The position numbers and the translations under genes were made by a program. This document shows, one piece after another, positions 1 through 11,163 of a stretch of 64,000 nt of DNA (its first letter is position 1; the number at the start of each line of letters is the position of its first letter). The stretch comes from Nemophila menziesii (taxonomy: Eukaryota; Streptophyta; Magnoliopsida; Boraginales; Hydrophyllaceae), in NCBI GenBank assembly GCA_029959085.1, contig JARWIR010000042.1, positions 4,682,544 to 4,746,543 on the forward strand, in the 5' to 3' direction. Below the pieces are notes generated by a model, which searched no databases, had not been told where the DNA came from, and saw nothing but the letters and a program-made list of their open reading frames with translations.

Positions 1-1098
1 ATTCATAACAATTCGATCATCCCTTAAGAAACCAATAATCTCCTCTGCTTTTTCGTACAAGGCTAAACGTGTATATATAGTAATCATGGAAGAATAAGCT
101 GAGGGACATGAAATTTTCGATTTCCTCATTTGGGAAAAGGTAAATTCAGCTTCCTCGATTATCGAACGCTTCTGATAAAGACTCATGAGCATTCCAAATG
201 TGGCAATATTAGGCTCAACTTTGTTTTCCAACATCATTTGGAACCATTTAGAAGCTAACTCAACTAGACCTTTCTTACAACAAGCATAAATAACCGTGTT
301 AAAAACATGATAACTAAGTACACAAGAAGAATCATAAGTCATCTCCTTAATTATCGCCTCGGCTCCTTTCCAATCTTCTCTTCTCCCTAACACTCTAAGA
401 ATCAACTTGTAAGCACTCACATTGTGCTTCAATTTTCCATTTTCTCTCATCCATCCGAAAAATCTCAATGCCTCACTATCCCTATCCCTTTCAAGCTCTC
501 CCAATACTATGTTACAACGCTCAACGCTCATCTCAGGGCTAAATTCATTCAAATCAATACTTTCCTTCACAAGAGTCGTGGGTTTTTCTTCGTTATTGCT
601 AAATTGAGCTTCTATTTTATTACCCCCATGAGACCTTCTCCAAATACCCGACTTTTTCTTCTGAAAAAGCTTATAAATATTATCCCTTTCAGGTGAGTTC
701 CTGTTTGTTTTATGATATGTATCATCTTCAGGTTCTTTTTCTTCATCTACTTCATACTGGCTATTCTTTTCTCCTAATTTTCCTTCCCTGCTATATCTTT
801 TTGAAAAAATAGGCCTTTTCTTTCGAAAATCTTCATAAAAATCTGGTCTTTCCGACACATTTTCGTTTGATTCATCATTATTAGCAAAATTGGTTTCATT
901 AGGTTGTGAAATGTCAGTATCTAATCTTGAAACATTAATATGCTTCAATTTACGAAAAGGGTTGACAAGAAATTTACAAGCTGTATTCAAAGAATACGAA
1001 ATTGGGAGAGATTTTAATACAAATAAATTAAGATTTCTATGGGATTCGTATGAGCTATTGCTGTTGTCTAGAGAGAGTGAGAGCTTTAATGAAGACAT
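1..1098 (-). CDS. Pentatricopeptide repeat (PPR) protein, N-terminal part, runs off left edge
   Basis: Reading from the ATG at 1098-1096, 366 codons stay open to base 1, so the 3' part lies outside the window. Residues 1 to about 65 are Ser/Leu/Asn-rich and look like an organelle transit peptide. Residues 70-190 are charged and low in complexity. From about residue 200 there are PPR helical pairs, for example VSAYKLILRVLGRR, FNTVIYACCKKGLVELA, PNIATFGMLMSLYQK and SAYSSMITIYTRLALYEKAEE. PPR proteins bind specific organelle transcripts and guide their processing, editing or translation. The layout and wording match the Arabidopsis At4g30825-type chloroplast PPR protein as I remember it. That assignment is inferential but is supported by the neighbouring ATG11 and carboxypeptidase genes. 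No intron is seen in the visible part, which is usual for PPR genes. Confidence 0.85.
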   Translation of the reverse strand, partial: MSSLKLSLSLDNSNSSYESHRNLNLFVLKSLPISYSLNTACKFLVNPFRKLKHINVSRLDTDISQPNETNFANNDESNENVSERPDFYEDFRKKRPIFSKRYSREGKLGEKNSQYEVDEEKEPEDDTYHKTNRNSPERDNIYKLFQKKKSGIWRRSHGGNKIEAQFSNNEEKPTTLVKESIDLNEFSPEMSVERCNIVLGELERDRDSEALRFFGWMRENGKLKHNVSAYKLILRVLGRREDWKGAEAIIKEMTYDSSCVLSYHVFNTVIYACCKKGLVELASKWFQMMLENKVEPNIATFGMLMSLYQKRSIIEEAEFTFSQMRKSKISCPSAYSSMITIYTRLALYEKAEEIIGFLRDDRIVMN

Positions 1099-1525
1099 TT
1101 TACAAAATTTTGCTTATTAGAATTGACTAATTTGAATCCATTTAGAGATTGCAGAAGAGAAAAATGGTATAGAATACAAGTACCTTTTGGAGGATAACGG
1201 AAGTTGAAGCAGTGGACTGGACAATTAGTATTCAAATGTTGAAAGCGAGCTTTATTTATCTGTGAATTTATATATCTATCGTGTGGTGCTGATAAGATGC
1301 CACGATAGCTGATGATCCTTTCACATGATTGGTTTTGGATTTTGGTATTTGTGCAGTTAAGTTTCGTATACGGTCGTTGTTCATTTGTTAGTGTCGTTTG
1401 TTTGTATTTTTATTTTTATTTTACTGAGAAAGAAAACGGAAAACAAAAGTAAAACAATTTACACTGTATATTTTCTGTTCCAATATTTATTTACAATTTT
1501 GCTAAATTTTATGAAAGAGTCACAT
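1099..1525. other. 5' flank of the PPR gene
   Basis: AT-rich sequence upstream of the PPR start codon, up to the LINE insertion point at 1525/1526. It presumably holds the PPR 5' UTR and promoter. I see no coding signal. Bases from about 1490 to 1525 are the left part of a duplicated segment that resumes at 3247. Confidence 0.4.
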
Positions 1526-1769
1526 TTTTTTTTTTTTTTAGGTAAACGGTTGTATTAATAAAAAATTGTATACTATACAAGAGAGTTACATACCTAAGCC
1601 AAAGGCTAAAGATAGCAACTAAGAAGCTAAAAACGACTACCTTATATTAATATTAATACAAGCTAATTGCCTACAATCATCTAAAAACGAATGATAAGAG
1701 AACAATGAAAATAAAATGGAAAAAATGCACCACTTAATTTCCTTGATAACTGTTTCTCTAGATGAAAAA

Positions 1770-2427
1770 TCAACTATTATAACTAGGTGATTCCGTGTTT
1801 TCCAAATACAATACACAGTAGCTCCAAAACCAACCCTTCATGCTTTTCTCTTCCAATTTCTCTAGCTTTAAGTTTTTTGAGCATTTCAAAGCACTTAGTA
1901 GCATGTTCATCTCATTTTCCAATCCTAGCCAAGACTTTATCTCCAACCAAATAGCCCTCGAATAAGCACAATAAAAAAAAAGATGCTTGTTTGACTCAAA
2001 ATCTTCTCCACATAAATTACAAAGAGGATCCAACACCAAATAAGTAATACGATCCTTTGTTTTAACCCTCTCTTGCAAATCCATCCATGCAATAATTGCA
2101 TGTTTAGGAAATACACACGAGGCCCTAAATAATATTCGCCCAAGGTTTAATATAATATTTTCGACGGAATAAATCATAAGGTTTTTTATGTAAAGAATAA
2201 AATTCCTTACTCGATATCCCAAGTGTAATGTGACTCGCATTTCTCAAGGAAAACCACAAAGCCAAAATACTCTCCCGGTCTTTGACTCTTAAGGACCCAC
2301 AAATAACATCCTTTAAAAACCAAACATTAAGGAGAATCACCCTTTCTCGGATTCCAATCCCAAAATCCACGAGCTTGAAAATATTCTCCATGTATCCATT
2401 TAATTCAAAGTGAATCTTATTTTCCAC
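1770..2427 (-). pseudogene. LINE C-terminal zf-RVT remnant
   Basis: Two overlapping frames (2125-2427 and 1770-2240) together encode the region after the LINE reverse transcriptase. CNLCGEDFESNKHLFFYC has the C-x2-C...H-x4-C pattern of the zf-RVT domain, followed by AIWLEIKSWLGLE, as usual in plant LINEs. A frame change is needed to join the two parts. Confidence 0.8.
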
Positions 2428-2876
2428 AATTTTCTACAACATTTTTAATAGTAATACTTTGTTCCATGCTTCTAAAATTTTTAACTCAAGTCCACCTTCA
2501 TCTTTTGGTATACAAATCTTACTCCAACTAACTTGAGGAGGTTTATTTTCCCAATAAAAAATTTGGCATATGCTAATTATACGATCTCGAACACCAATCG
2601 GAATCGGAAAAATACAAAACCAAAAACAAATAACTCATTGGAGAACCGATCTAATTAATTCCAATCTCCCTGCAAAAGAAAGAGACAAAGCTCTCCAAGA
2701 CCTCACATAACCCTCCAACTTATCAAAAAGAGGTTTATAATCTCTTGAAAGCAAAACAGATGAGCCAAGTGGGACCCCAAGATAACAAAAATGTGTTACA
2801 CCTCTTTCCATGAATGTAGGTGTCACACCATTTTCAATATCATCATTCGATACCCCAATATAATAATATTAGACTT

Positions 2877-3215
2877 TTAAACATTTAATCGAAGTCCCGA
2901 ACAATCCCTAAATGTATTTAAGCTATCCATAAGAATTTTTATCGACTCCTTGTCTCCTTTTGAAAGTAGCATTAAATCATCCGCAAAAGCTAGATGTGTG
3001 ATCTTTTGTTTCTCACATTTAGGATGATACTTAAAATCAATACTCGTATTTTTCTTTAAAAGCTTAGAGAAGTATTCAAGACAAAGGATAAAAAGATAAG
3101 GGGAAATAGGGTCACCTTGTCTTAATCCTTTTTCGCATTTAAGAAATCCATGAATTTCTCCATTTATAACCACCAAATAGAAAGGAGATGAAACACAAGC
3201 CATTATCCAATTCAC
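2877..3215 (-). pseudogene. LINE reverse transcriptase fragment
   Basis: A 112-codon open stretch carries typical LINE reverse transcriptase motifs: GLRQGDPISPYLFILCLE (RT motif 4/B region) and LAFADDLMLLSKGD, with the catalytic Asp-Asp pair. It stops after CSGLRLNV. Homology continues in other frames at 2635-2826 (GVPLGSSVLLSRDY, then GYVRSWRALSLSFAGRLELI), so at least one frameshift or stop separates them. This is a dead remnant of the LINE at 1526-3246. Confidence 0.85.
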
Positions 3216-3254
3216 AATTTTTTCCGGAAAATTTAATCCCTTTAATAGTCACAT

Positions 3255-3550
3255 GCTTGTTTTCATGTTAAGAAAATGGAAGAAACATATTCTAGAGTGA
3301 AACCTAATAAATAGTTCTAGAAAGAAAGTGAATAGAATTAATGCGAATTTAGAAATTTAACATAAATTTTATAATACATAATTCATATTTCAACATTTGT
3401 AAATTAGTTACTAAATTTTATGAAAGAGTCACATGCTCATGCACGTTTTCATGTTAAGAGAATGGTAGAAACACATTGTAGGGTGAAACTCAATATATGG
3501 TTCTAAAAATGGGATGAATAAGACTAATGCAGAATTCATAAATTTAACAT
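3255..3550. repeat. Imperfect tandem duplication of about 170 bp, one arm split by the LINE
   Basis: The segment ctaaattttatgaaagag plus tcacatg...ttttcatgttaag occurs twice. One copy is split across the LINE (about 1490-1525, then 3247-3370). The other is intact at about 3395-3550. The copies are diverged but collinear, including the later 'aatttaacataaatt' stretch. Confidence 0.75.
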
Positions 3551-5103
3551 AAATTGATTTTTCAATTCTATATAAAAATTCATTTTTAAGGATTTTTGAT
3601 TGATTGACTAAAGGTACATAATAGTTGTGATATGTGATATGAGTATTGACTTAGTGTATATACTCAATAAACAGTTAATAATTAAAAAGACAATTATACG
3701 AGTATTAAGCATGCAAGAATCTATGTCTGATGCAAGTATTTAGGGTGATACTACTCCCGTAGGCTTTGTCCACAACCTAAAGTCTATACACCTTTATATT
3801 TCTAGCTCCTCCACTACAATATCATGTGTCTCTTAAAGGTGAAAGGAAAAAGCACTTACAACCTCTTTGAAATCTCCTCCGAAGGAAACACTAATGTTAT
3901 CACCAATACTAGTCAACTGGTTGTACAAGCGACCCTCAAGATATATCATTACACAAGCTCATTAAGCTTTCATTTGTGTATCACCACAAAAGCACGGTGT
4001 ACAATTTACACTCATATTCTACCACTTCACACTTCGTGAAGCCTTCAGGCTTAGTGCCTATACCACACAAGCTCTAACCCACTCTCCTCATTGGATGTCC
4101 ACACCTCTCCTTGTTGGATGGTCGTTGGACAATTGATTTCCTTCCTTCTAACAGATCTAAACGGTCATACACCAACAACTCTAATTTTGTCCAGTACACG
4201 TAAATCATCACATAACTTGTCTCAACATCTCTCGAACTCTTTTTCCTTCAAATGAGATTGGCAACTTATTCGAGCATCTAGTCTTAAGATGAATTAACCT
4301 AACCTGAAATTAATATTTAAAAAACTTTGTCCAAAATGTATTGTATGTTTGGATAAAGTTTCTACTAGATTTCGACTATATTCTCGGAGAGTCATCTCAA
4401 ATATATGTTTCACATTTTGTCATTTTAAATATGACTCCATATCAATTTCGAGTATAGTCCTATAAAGAGATCGATTCATAAATCGTATTTTTGGATGATA
4501 TTCTTAATTATATGCAAATTCAGACTCAAGATAAAAATCTCAGATACAACATGTCTATATTTTTTGTACATTTCTGTTTTTAATATTTGAATGGAAAAGT
4601 GTTAGAATATTATCTGTTCCAAGGGAAATATCTTTTAAACTTAAATGTGATGATATAAAAATTAGAATGTTTAAGAAAAAAAAAAGGTTCTTAATTCTAA
4701 TCTCTACAGATATTTGTTTTAGTTAGGATATGAATGGTAAAACTTGTAATTTCTTCCTGTCTTAAAAATTATATCCACTTAATTTGTAACATAAATTGAA
4801 AAACAGATGTCTTAATATTTTAAATATCTATTAAAAATATAAATTTAAATATCTTAATAAAAAACAATGAAAAATGTGATATAAAGTGTATTAAAATTTT
4901 AAATAGATATTATTTTTAAGATACTATTTTTTAGTAAGTGAACATCATTTTTAGTACCGAAGAAGTAATACCTAGGATTGAATCGAATCTTATTGAAACC
5001 AAAATAACGATAGGGACGGGCTATCTATTTAGATCAACTAAATTTTCTTAAAATATTAGTCACTTTTCAAAATAAAATATAAAGAGAAAAAAAATTACAA
5101 CAA
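3551..5103. other. AT-rich intergenic DNA, nothing recognised
   Basis: Mostly AT-rich non-coding sequence. Around 3760-4250 the composition is more balanced and a 71-codon frame (3824-4039) is open, but it has no recognisable motif, start context or splice partner. I see no RNA gene here. Confidence 0.4.
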
Positions 5104-5414
5104 ATAAAACAAGGGTCAATTATCCAAAGGGTCTTGAGGAGATTCATAGTGCCACATAGAAGCTAGTCAATTCCTCTCTCCTTCTTAGAGGCCAATAAGA
5201 TATCCAATGTCATAACTACCCTCCTTCTAATGCATATAAGAAAAAAAATAGATTTTTTCTCTCTCCTCCACTACCATTACTCTCTCTCCTCTATTACCAT
5301 TAATCTCTCTCCTCCTTTATCATTTTTCTCTCTCCTTCTTCATTAATTATCAAATAATTTCCAGCTCCGGCCACAACCACCGATCATCGCCGACCACCGC
5401 TGGCCACCGCCGGA

Positions 5415-5780
5415 AAAAGTTCTGAGCATGGAAAAAAGTTCTGAGTCTGGAAAAAAAGTTCTGAGTCTGAAAAAATAGTTCTGAGCATGGAAAAAAGTTC
5501 TGAGCGTAGAATAAAGTTCTGAGCGTGGAATAAAGTTCTGAGCGTATAATAAAGTTCTGAGCGTAGAAAATAGTTCTGAGCGTGAGAAATAGTTCTGAGC
5601 GTAGAAAATAGTTCTGAGCGTGGAAAATAGTTCTGAGCTTGGGGTACTGAGCATGTTCGTTTGCTCAGTAACTTTACTGAGCGTGTTCAGAAACTTGCTA
5701 AGCGTGCTCAATAACTTGCCGAGCGTGCTCAATAACTTGTCGAGCGTTCTTAATAACTTGCTGAGCTCAGTAAAATTACT
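5415..5780. repeat. Array of about 20-bp units, core gttctgagcgtgg
   Basis: About 12 head-to-tail units of the type 'aaaagttctgagcgtgga' occupy 5415-5642. About five units of a related type, 'gagcgtgctcaataacttgc', follow at 5680-5770. Unit length drifts between 19 and 21 bp. Read on the minus strand the core is CTCAG, the same core as the arrays in copies B and C. Confidence 0.85.
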
Positions 5781-5960
5781 GAGTTTGAAAAAAAAAACCA
5801 ACGTACTCAAGAAAATAAAATAAGAATTAAATAACAGTTAAAATTACAATTACAATAGCATTTTTATTGAATATTACACTAAATCAAAAGAAAACAAAAA
5901 ACAAAAAAAATTGTTGGCAGTAATCCAAGTTTGGGAGTCATTATGACGCAAAGTTTAATA

Positions 5961-6235
5961 GCAATATGTTCCATTACCTTACTATATTGGTTCAGCCAAT
6001 GATTTCGCCATTGTTACAAAAAATGCAACACCCATTATCAATATCTATTCGACCAAAAAAAAAAAAATCCAACGCCACAGTTCGAGATCAATTGAGAACT
6101 ATAGCCTCTATAGCAATATGTTCCATTACTATATTGGTTCAGCCAATAATTTCTCCATTGTTACCAAAAATGAAACACCCATTATCAATATCTATTCGAC
6201 CAAAAAAAAATCCAACGCCACAGTTCAAGATCAAG
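5961..6235. repeat. Direct duplication, period 152 bp, inside MULE copy A
   Basis: The block starting gcaatatgttccattac at 5961 recurs at 6113 with few differences and runs through to 'cgccacagttc.agatcaa'. Both copies contain an A-run after 'ctattcgacc'. It is a simple tandem duplication without a coding role that I can see. Confidence 0.85.
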
Positions 6236-6635
6236 TCATTGCTAGTGGTAACGACTTGTCAAATTGAAGATGACCGAAGGTTGAACACCACCTCGACCCA
6301 CCACCTAACTAGCACCGCCTAGCACCACCTACCTAGACCCACCACCGCCGCGAGCTAGGGTTTCATTTTTGAAAGGAAGACAAAAAAAGCTGCGTGAGAT
6401 TTATGTGAGAGGAGAGAGAAATGAGTGTTTAGGGTTTTAATAAAATAATTCTTATAAAAATAATTATATATAGAGAAAATAAAGAACAAATAAAGGATAT
6501 AAAAGTAATTGGGTTTTTGGCTTATAGGGTTAATTTTTATTTGTGGCCTTTAGTAAGAAGAGGCTAAAGAGTCGGTCTTGTTAGGTCACGAGATGGTGTT
6601 TTCAAGACCCTTTGGGTAATAATCTCATAAAACAA

Positions 6636-7093
6636 ATAACATAATTAAAATATTTCCTAGACACATCATTTTCTTTTCTTGTTTGGTTAATTAAAGCCTA
6701 GAGCTGACACCTTTGGTAGCTTGTCACAAAAGAGCCTTCTCAAATTAACTAGTGCAGTTATAATAAAGATGCCACGAAGGAAGGAAGCATTAATTGAATG
6801 AAAACAACACACCAATTTTCATTATCAACCATAATGACAGAATAAAAAGATGACACAAAAGCATCAACAATAACACCAATAAAGAGTTAACCCCAATCAG
6901 AAAAAGAGTAAAAACTATTCACAGTCCAAGTATATACAATACAGTAAGCAGATCAAGAGTGCATGAAATTAAATGGATAATCGTAATCTGTACAGAAAGA
7001 GAATAAAACCAACATTAGAATAATTTCCCTAAAATGATAAAATATCTACACTTAATTTCTTTCTTCCATCATATCATGTAATAATCCATTAGA
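6636..7093. other. 3' flank of ATG11
   Basis: AT-rich sequence between MULE copy A and the ATG11 stop codon. The right part (about 6780-7093) presumably includes the ATG11 3' UTR. No further gene is seen. Confidence 0.4.
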
Positions 7094-10000
7094 TCAGGAA
7101 GTTGTTGATGAATGAATAGCAGTGTCAGGTAACATAGCTACTGTTACTATGAAATATTCGCATCTAATAGGAAGACCATATGGATTTTCCATCGACGACT
7201 CTGTAGTGGACCCCACATCCGAACCAGTTGTCACTAACTTCTTCTCCCCTTGCACCCGTGGTGATGAAGGTGGGGTCCGCACAATTTGTCTCTCGATATG
7301 TACTATCTGTCCTACTATATAAGTCGGACGATTCGGTAAATGATCAGCAAATAAAGCTACAGATTCTGCAGATAAGTAATAATGAGGATAGTTTCGGTTA
7401 ATCGCTTCGTAATGCCCACTTGTATTAAGTACAAACGCAGCTATCTCGTGTACTTCTAATCTACCAAATGATATTTTCTCTTTATTCGCCTGTCAAAAAA
7501 TAAGGACCATTTCGTCAAAAACGATAAAGATAAAGACCTATAGTAGTAAATTAAACATTCACCTGTTTCTCAAGTTGATGCTTTTTGTAAAGGGTACTAA
7601 CTAAATCTTTCTTTTCTTCCAATTCCTTAGCGAGTAATTCATTAGAAGCTTCGGCTTTTGAATATCTTTCAAGAAGCTCAGTTCGATGCCTTGATAAAAC
7701 ACCAACTTTTTCCGCAAGTATTCGAGTACATTCTTGAAACTCAATAGCACCATCTACCTCATTTTCATTCATAGAACTAACAAAAACGATAAAACAAAAC
7801 AAATTACACAAACTTGATAAAATCTCAAGTGTAAGAAAAAATGGTAAAACTTTTTAGAAACTTACGTAGCTAAAGATTGAGCGAGAGTACGTAAAGATTC
7901 AGCTAAACCAGTCACAGCACCTGAAGAAACACAGTTTCTAAGTCTTTCAAAAAGGCTACGCATTTTAACAGCTGAAACACGTAAAGCTGTATATTCCGAG
8001 GCTCTTCTATCAGCTGCACATTGATGAGTTTGCGCTTCTTTTCTTGCTTCGTGTAAACAATTTTCTAAATGTGCACAGTTCATCTACAAAAAAAATGATT
8101 AAAAAATTAGCGCTTAAAGTCTAAGATTGCGTAAAGTAATATATAAATAAAAACCTGAGACTCATCCAGAAGCTTATGACTCATCTCTAACTCCTTCCCG
8201 AGCCTGGAAATCTCTTCTTTTAACGCTTTAACGTTGTTTTCAGACTCGATTAACTGTTTTGATTTCTCGTTAACTTCATTTTGTAACTCAAGTACACCAG
8301 AATCTAACCGTGGTTCAATATTCGGTTCAGAATGTGAAGCATTTGGTGACTGAGATATACTAACAGCCATAGAACTAGTCGCTAAAGCTAATTCACCGTC
8401 CTTTCTAATAACCCCTTCATCAAGGTTTAAATCTTGCATAGATGAATCTAATGGAGGATTCATCGTACCAGAAGAATCAGTCATATTATCATCTAGACCT
8501 TCTTGTTTAGACAACACAGCTCTTGATTTGTCAGATGAAATCTCATCCATTGATTCACGTTGTATCGGACCCAATATCTCCGATTTACTATCATCTTCAT
8601 CGTCCGCTTTTACAGCTGAAATAGCGAGTTTTTGTGTTTGATGATTATGATACTGATCGGATAATCTTTGCTCCAATTCTTGAATCCGTTTTTCATAAGT
8701 TTCGCATTGAATTTGCTTCTTTTTAAGCATGGAATGTAAATGTTTCTCATATTCATCCTTTAAACGTAACGCTTCAGCTGTTTTATCCACAGCTTGTTTC
8801 ATAAAACTATCAATTTTACTCTCATCAACTGATTCATCGTAATAATCAAATTCAGGGGTCATTGAGCAAATCAACGCTATTTTCGAAGCAAGTTCCGATT
8901 TTAACCTCGCATTCTCAACCTCAATTTTACTAGTCCCTGCTATTTCAACCAATTCAGACCCTTCAAGTAACTCAGAATCACAATCAACACTACTCTCTTC
9001 AACTTCACCTTCATCAGACATGGAAATCGAACCCTTTAAACCACCAAAAGAATGTCCTAACAAACTCTCAGGGGCAAAACGGTCAACATCAGACATATCA
9101 AGATTAAGTAAATTAGTATCGAAAGGAGCTATATTCACATCACATTGACTCGGAGTATCATATAATCCCATGGATGATAAAATATCACGAGGTATATATA
9201 AACCATGAATTTTCAAAAACTCTTCTCTTCTTCTAACTTCAGATTCTCTTTTAGTAGCAAGCTTTTCAGCTAATTGACCAGCCATACCCATAAAAAGCTT
9301 CATAGTAGCTTTTCTTCTCACTATCTCAGCAAGACAAGCTCTATAAGCGGGCCCGATTCCACGTACTACTTTTAACTGTTCGAATTGATCACTTTGACGC
9401 TTTAAAGCCTCCTGAAAAACAGAGAATTTGTAACGTACATCTTTGATCGTGTACTGAATATACGCTATTTTTTGCATGTAATTATGTACAAAAATGTTCA
9501 TTTCGTTCTTTTTCTCTCTGCAATAATCGAGTAAACTTGAGATTGAGTGATCACACGCTTGAATTTTGGGGATGTAAGTTTTATCATGGCCATCATACAT
9601 GGGACCCAGTGCTGAAACAGCATCGTGGGGCCGGAGTGAAGATGATAATTGACTGGTCAAACAATCATCCACGAGTTTCTTCACTGTATTTACGTCTTTA
9701 CTGCATGAGAAAAGCACGCAAAGTGTTTGTAAAAATGACAACACAAAGATAAGAGAAAATGCAGAGTGTGTGTAAAACTGTATATATACGAGCAAAACTA
9801 ACATGCAAAACTCCTTTGCTTCAACTTAAATCCAAGCCGCACGAAAGAAAGATATATAACTGAAAAAAATTCCAAGAAAAAAGTGAAAGTGTTTGAGAAT
9901 ATGCAAGTTAACTTTTACCTTGTTACCTCGGGATTATTAATTTCTAAGGTATCTAAAGTAATATAGCAAAAGCCCCAACAAAGCTTAGTTTAACAGTTTC

Positions 10001-11163
10001 CTTTTTTGGCCTAACAGACTAATACATTACTTCTATTCCTTAACCAAATAATGATAAGGGACACATTAGAAAGATAAAGGTCAATTTTAATAATTAACCC
10101 AATAATGTACATATACTAGAACAAAAAGTGAATCATAAATGAGACTCATAAAAATGACAATCATAAATGAAAAAGCTAAAATAAACACACCAAGATAGTA
10201 ATAAATGAAGGGTATTATTAACCTTAGTGTCTGCATTATGCTTTTTTGCTCAGTGATATATCTTTGGTGCTCTTTAATTGCTGCTTCAAGTTTATTAAGA
10301 AACGAAGCTTTGCTAGAAAATAAATGCTCAGCATTTTTCTCTAACTCACCAAAATCCTGTTTAAATTCCGACACTTTATTCTCAAACTGCTTTTGTGAAA
10401 TACTAAAATCCTCAACTAACTTTCGCAAATTTTCTTCTTTCAGGAAATCCAACAAACACTTGCGATTAGCAGATTGTAAAACAGGCATAATCCTACACGA
10501 TCTTAATCTCTCTATATATTTTCCGAAATTCGCTTGAAGATTTGAATGACTACGATGCTGTTGTGTATAATATTTCATAAAGTCCTTATAGTTTTGATTA
10601 ATATTCCTGTAGAAATGATCTAAATTACCCCTAGCTATTTCAAGTGCACGTTCTTGCACTTTTTGTTCACGGAATAGTCTATTACAAAACTCCAATTTCG
10701 CGAGTGTTCGATTATAAATAGCTTGTCCTTGTTGAAAATGATACCTGAATTGTCTTTCATATGAAGGTAAAGCTTTTAAAGCTGGATCTTTAGCATCATC
10801 TAAAGGGTGAGGATCATGAGATGAAGAAGGTAATGGAGGATCAGGTATGTTGATTATTTCGATTTGTTCAGGTATAGGAAGTGGTGAATTTGTACGCATT
10901 CTTGACTTGTTGAACAAGAAAACTTCTCGATCATTTGATGGGAGTTTATATGCAGAGAGGGATCTTTGAGATTCTAATTTCATATCTAAGCATAGAAGAA
11001 GCTGATCATTGAAATCAATACCTGTTACTGATTCTAGAAACTTTTGGACATTCTCAACAGGGGTATATTCGTCACAATCAAGCTCGACTGAGTGTCCATT
11101 TTCAGCAACGTGAACATACACTTTGCCCATATTGACTACACTTCCTGATTGATTTGAACTCAT
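7094..11163 (-). CDS. ATG11: Autophagy-related protein 11 (ATG11), 5 coding exons, 1104 aa
   Basis: ATG11 is the scaffold of the ATG1-ATG13 kinase complex that starts autophagosome formation and links it to cargo in the cytosol. Minus-strand exons with GT...AG borders and matching phases are 11163-10223, 9700-8155, 8083-7866, 7776-7563 and 7489-7094, together 3315 bp. Residues about 12-90 form the ubiquitin-like N-terminal fold (GKVYVHVAENGH...). Next come an Atg17/FIP200-like helical region (PSYERQFRYHFQQGQAI, LLDFLKEENLRKLVEDF, TVKKLVDDCL) and a Ser/Asp-rich linker. Long coiled coils follow (about 640-970). The conserved C-terminal ATG11 domain is in the last exon (SAESVALFADHLPNRPTYIVGQIVHIERQIV). 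The length is near that of the Arabidopsis protein (about 1150 aa). The start at 11163 is the first ATG in frame. All five exons are open, so the gene looks intact. Confidence 0.95.

Larger units (their letters stand above)
1526..3246 (-). mobile_element. 5'-truncated L1-type LINE (copy 1) with 8-bp target-site duplication
   Basis: On the minus strand the element ends in a poly-A tail (14 T on the plus strand, 1526-1539) and is truncated at its 5' end inside the reverse transcriptase domain near 3246. AGTCACAT occurs directly outside both ends (1518-1525 and 3247-3254), a clean TSD. It carries the C-terminal half of reverse transcriptase and a zf-RVT zinc-binding region. The 3' UTR begins (plus strand) with aggtaaacggttgtatta, nearly the same as the 3' end of the LINE at 46117-47660, so the two are one family. 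The coding frames are broken by stops and frameshifts, so it is inactive. Confidence 0.88.
5113..6626 (-). mobile_element. Non-autonomous MULE, family X copy A (1514 bp), perfect 9-bp TSD
   Basis: The element is flanked by the exact 9-bp direct repeat ATAAAACAA (5104-5112 and 6627-6635), the hallmark of Mutator-like elements. Its ends are inverted repeats sharing CCAAAGGGTCTTGA. By comparison with copies B (16347-19288) and C (24457-25910) its sense strand is minus. In that direction it has a promoter-like AT-rich leader, a CT-rich 'UTR-like' start, an interior with GGCGGTGG-type sequence, a tandem array with a CTCAG core (plus 5415-5780), then the far TIR. No transposase is encoded. The 155-codon minus frame at 5343-5810 is a translation of the repeat array and is not called as a gene. 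Confidence 0.85.

Noticed and set aside
5343..5810. 155-codon minus-strand frame with LLSTL/ELFSTLRT repeats
   Set aside because: It is a translation of the CTGAG/CTCAG tandem array in MULE copy A. The array drifts in length and is shared, in other frames, by copies B and C.
7122..7322. Plus-strand frame opposite the last ATG11 exon, and those at 9537-9752 and 10205-10537
   Set aside because: Antisense shadows of ATG11 exons.
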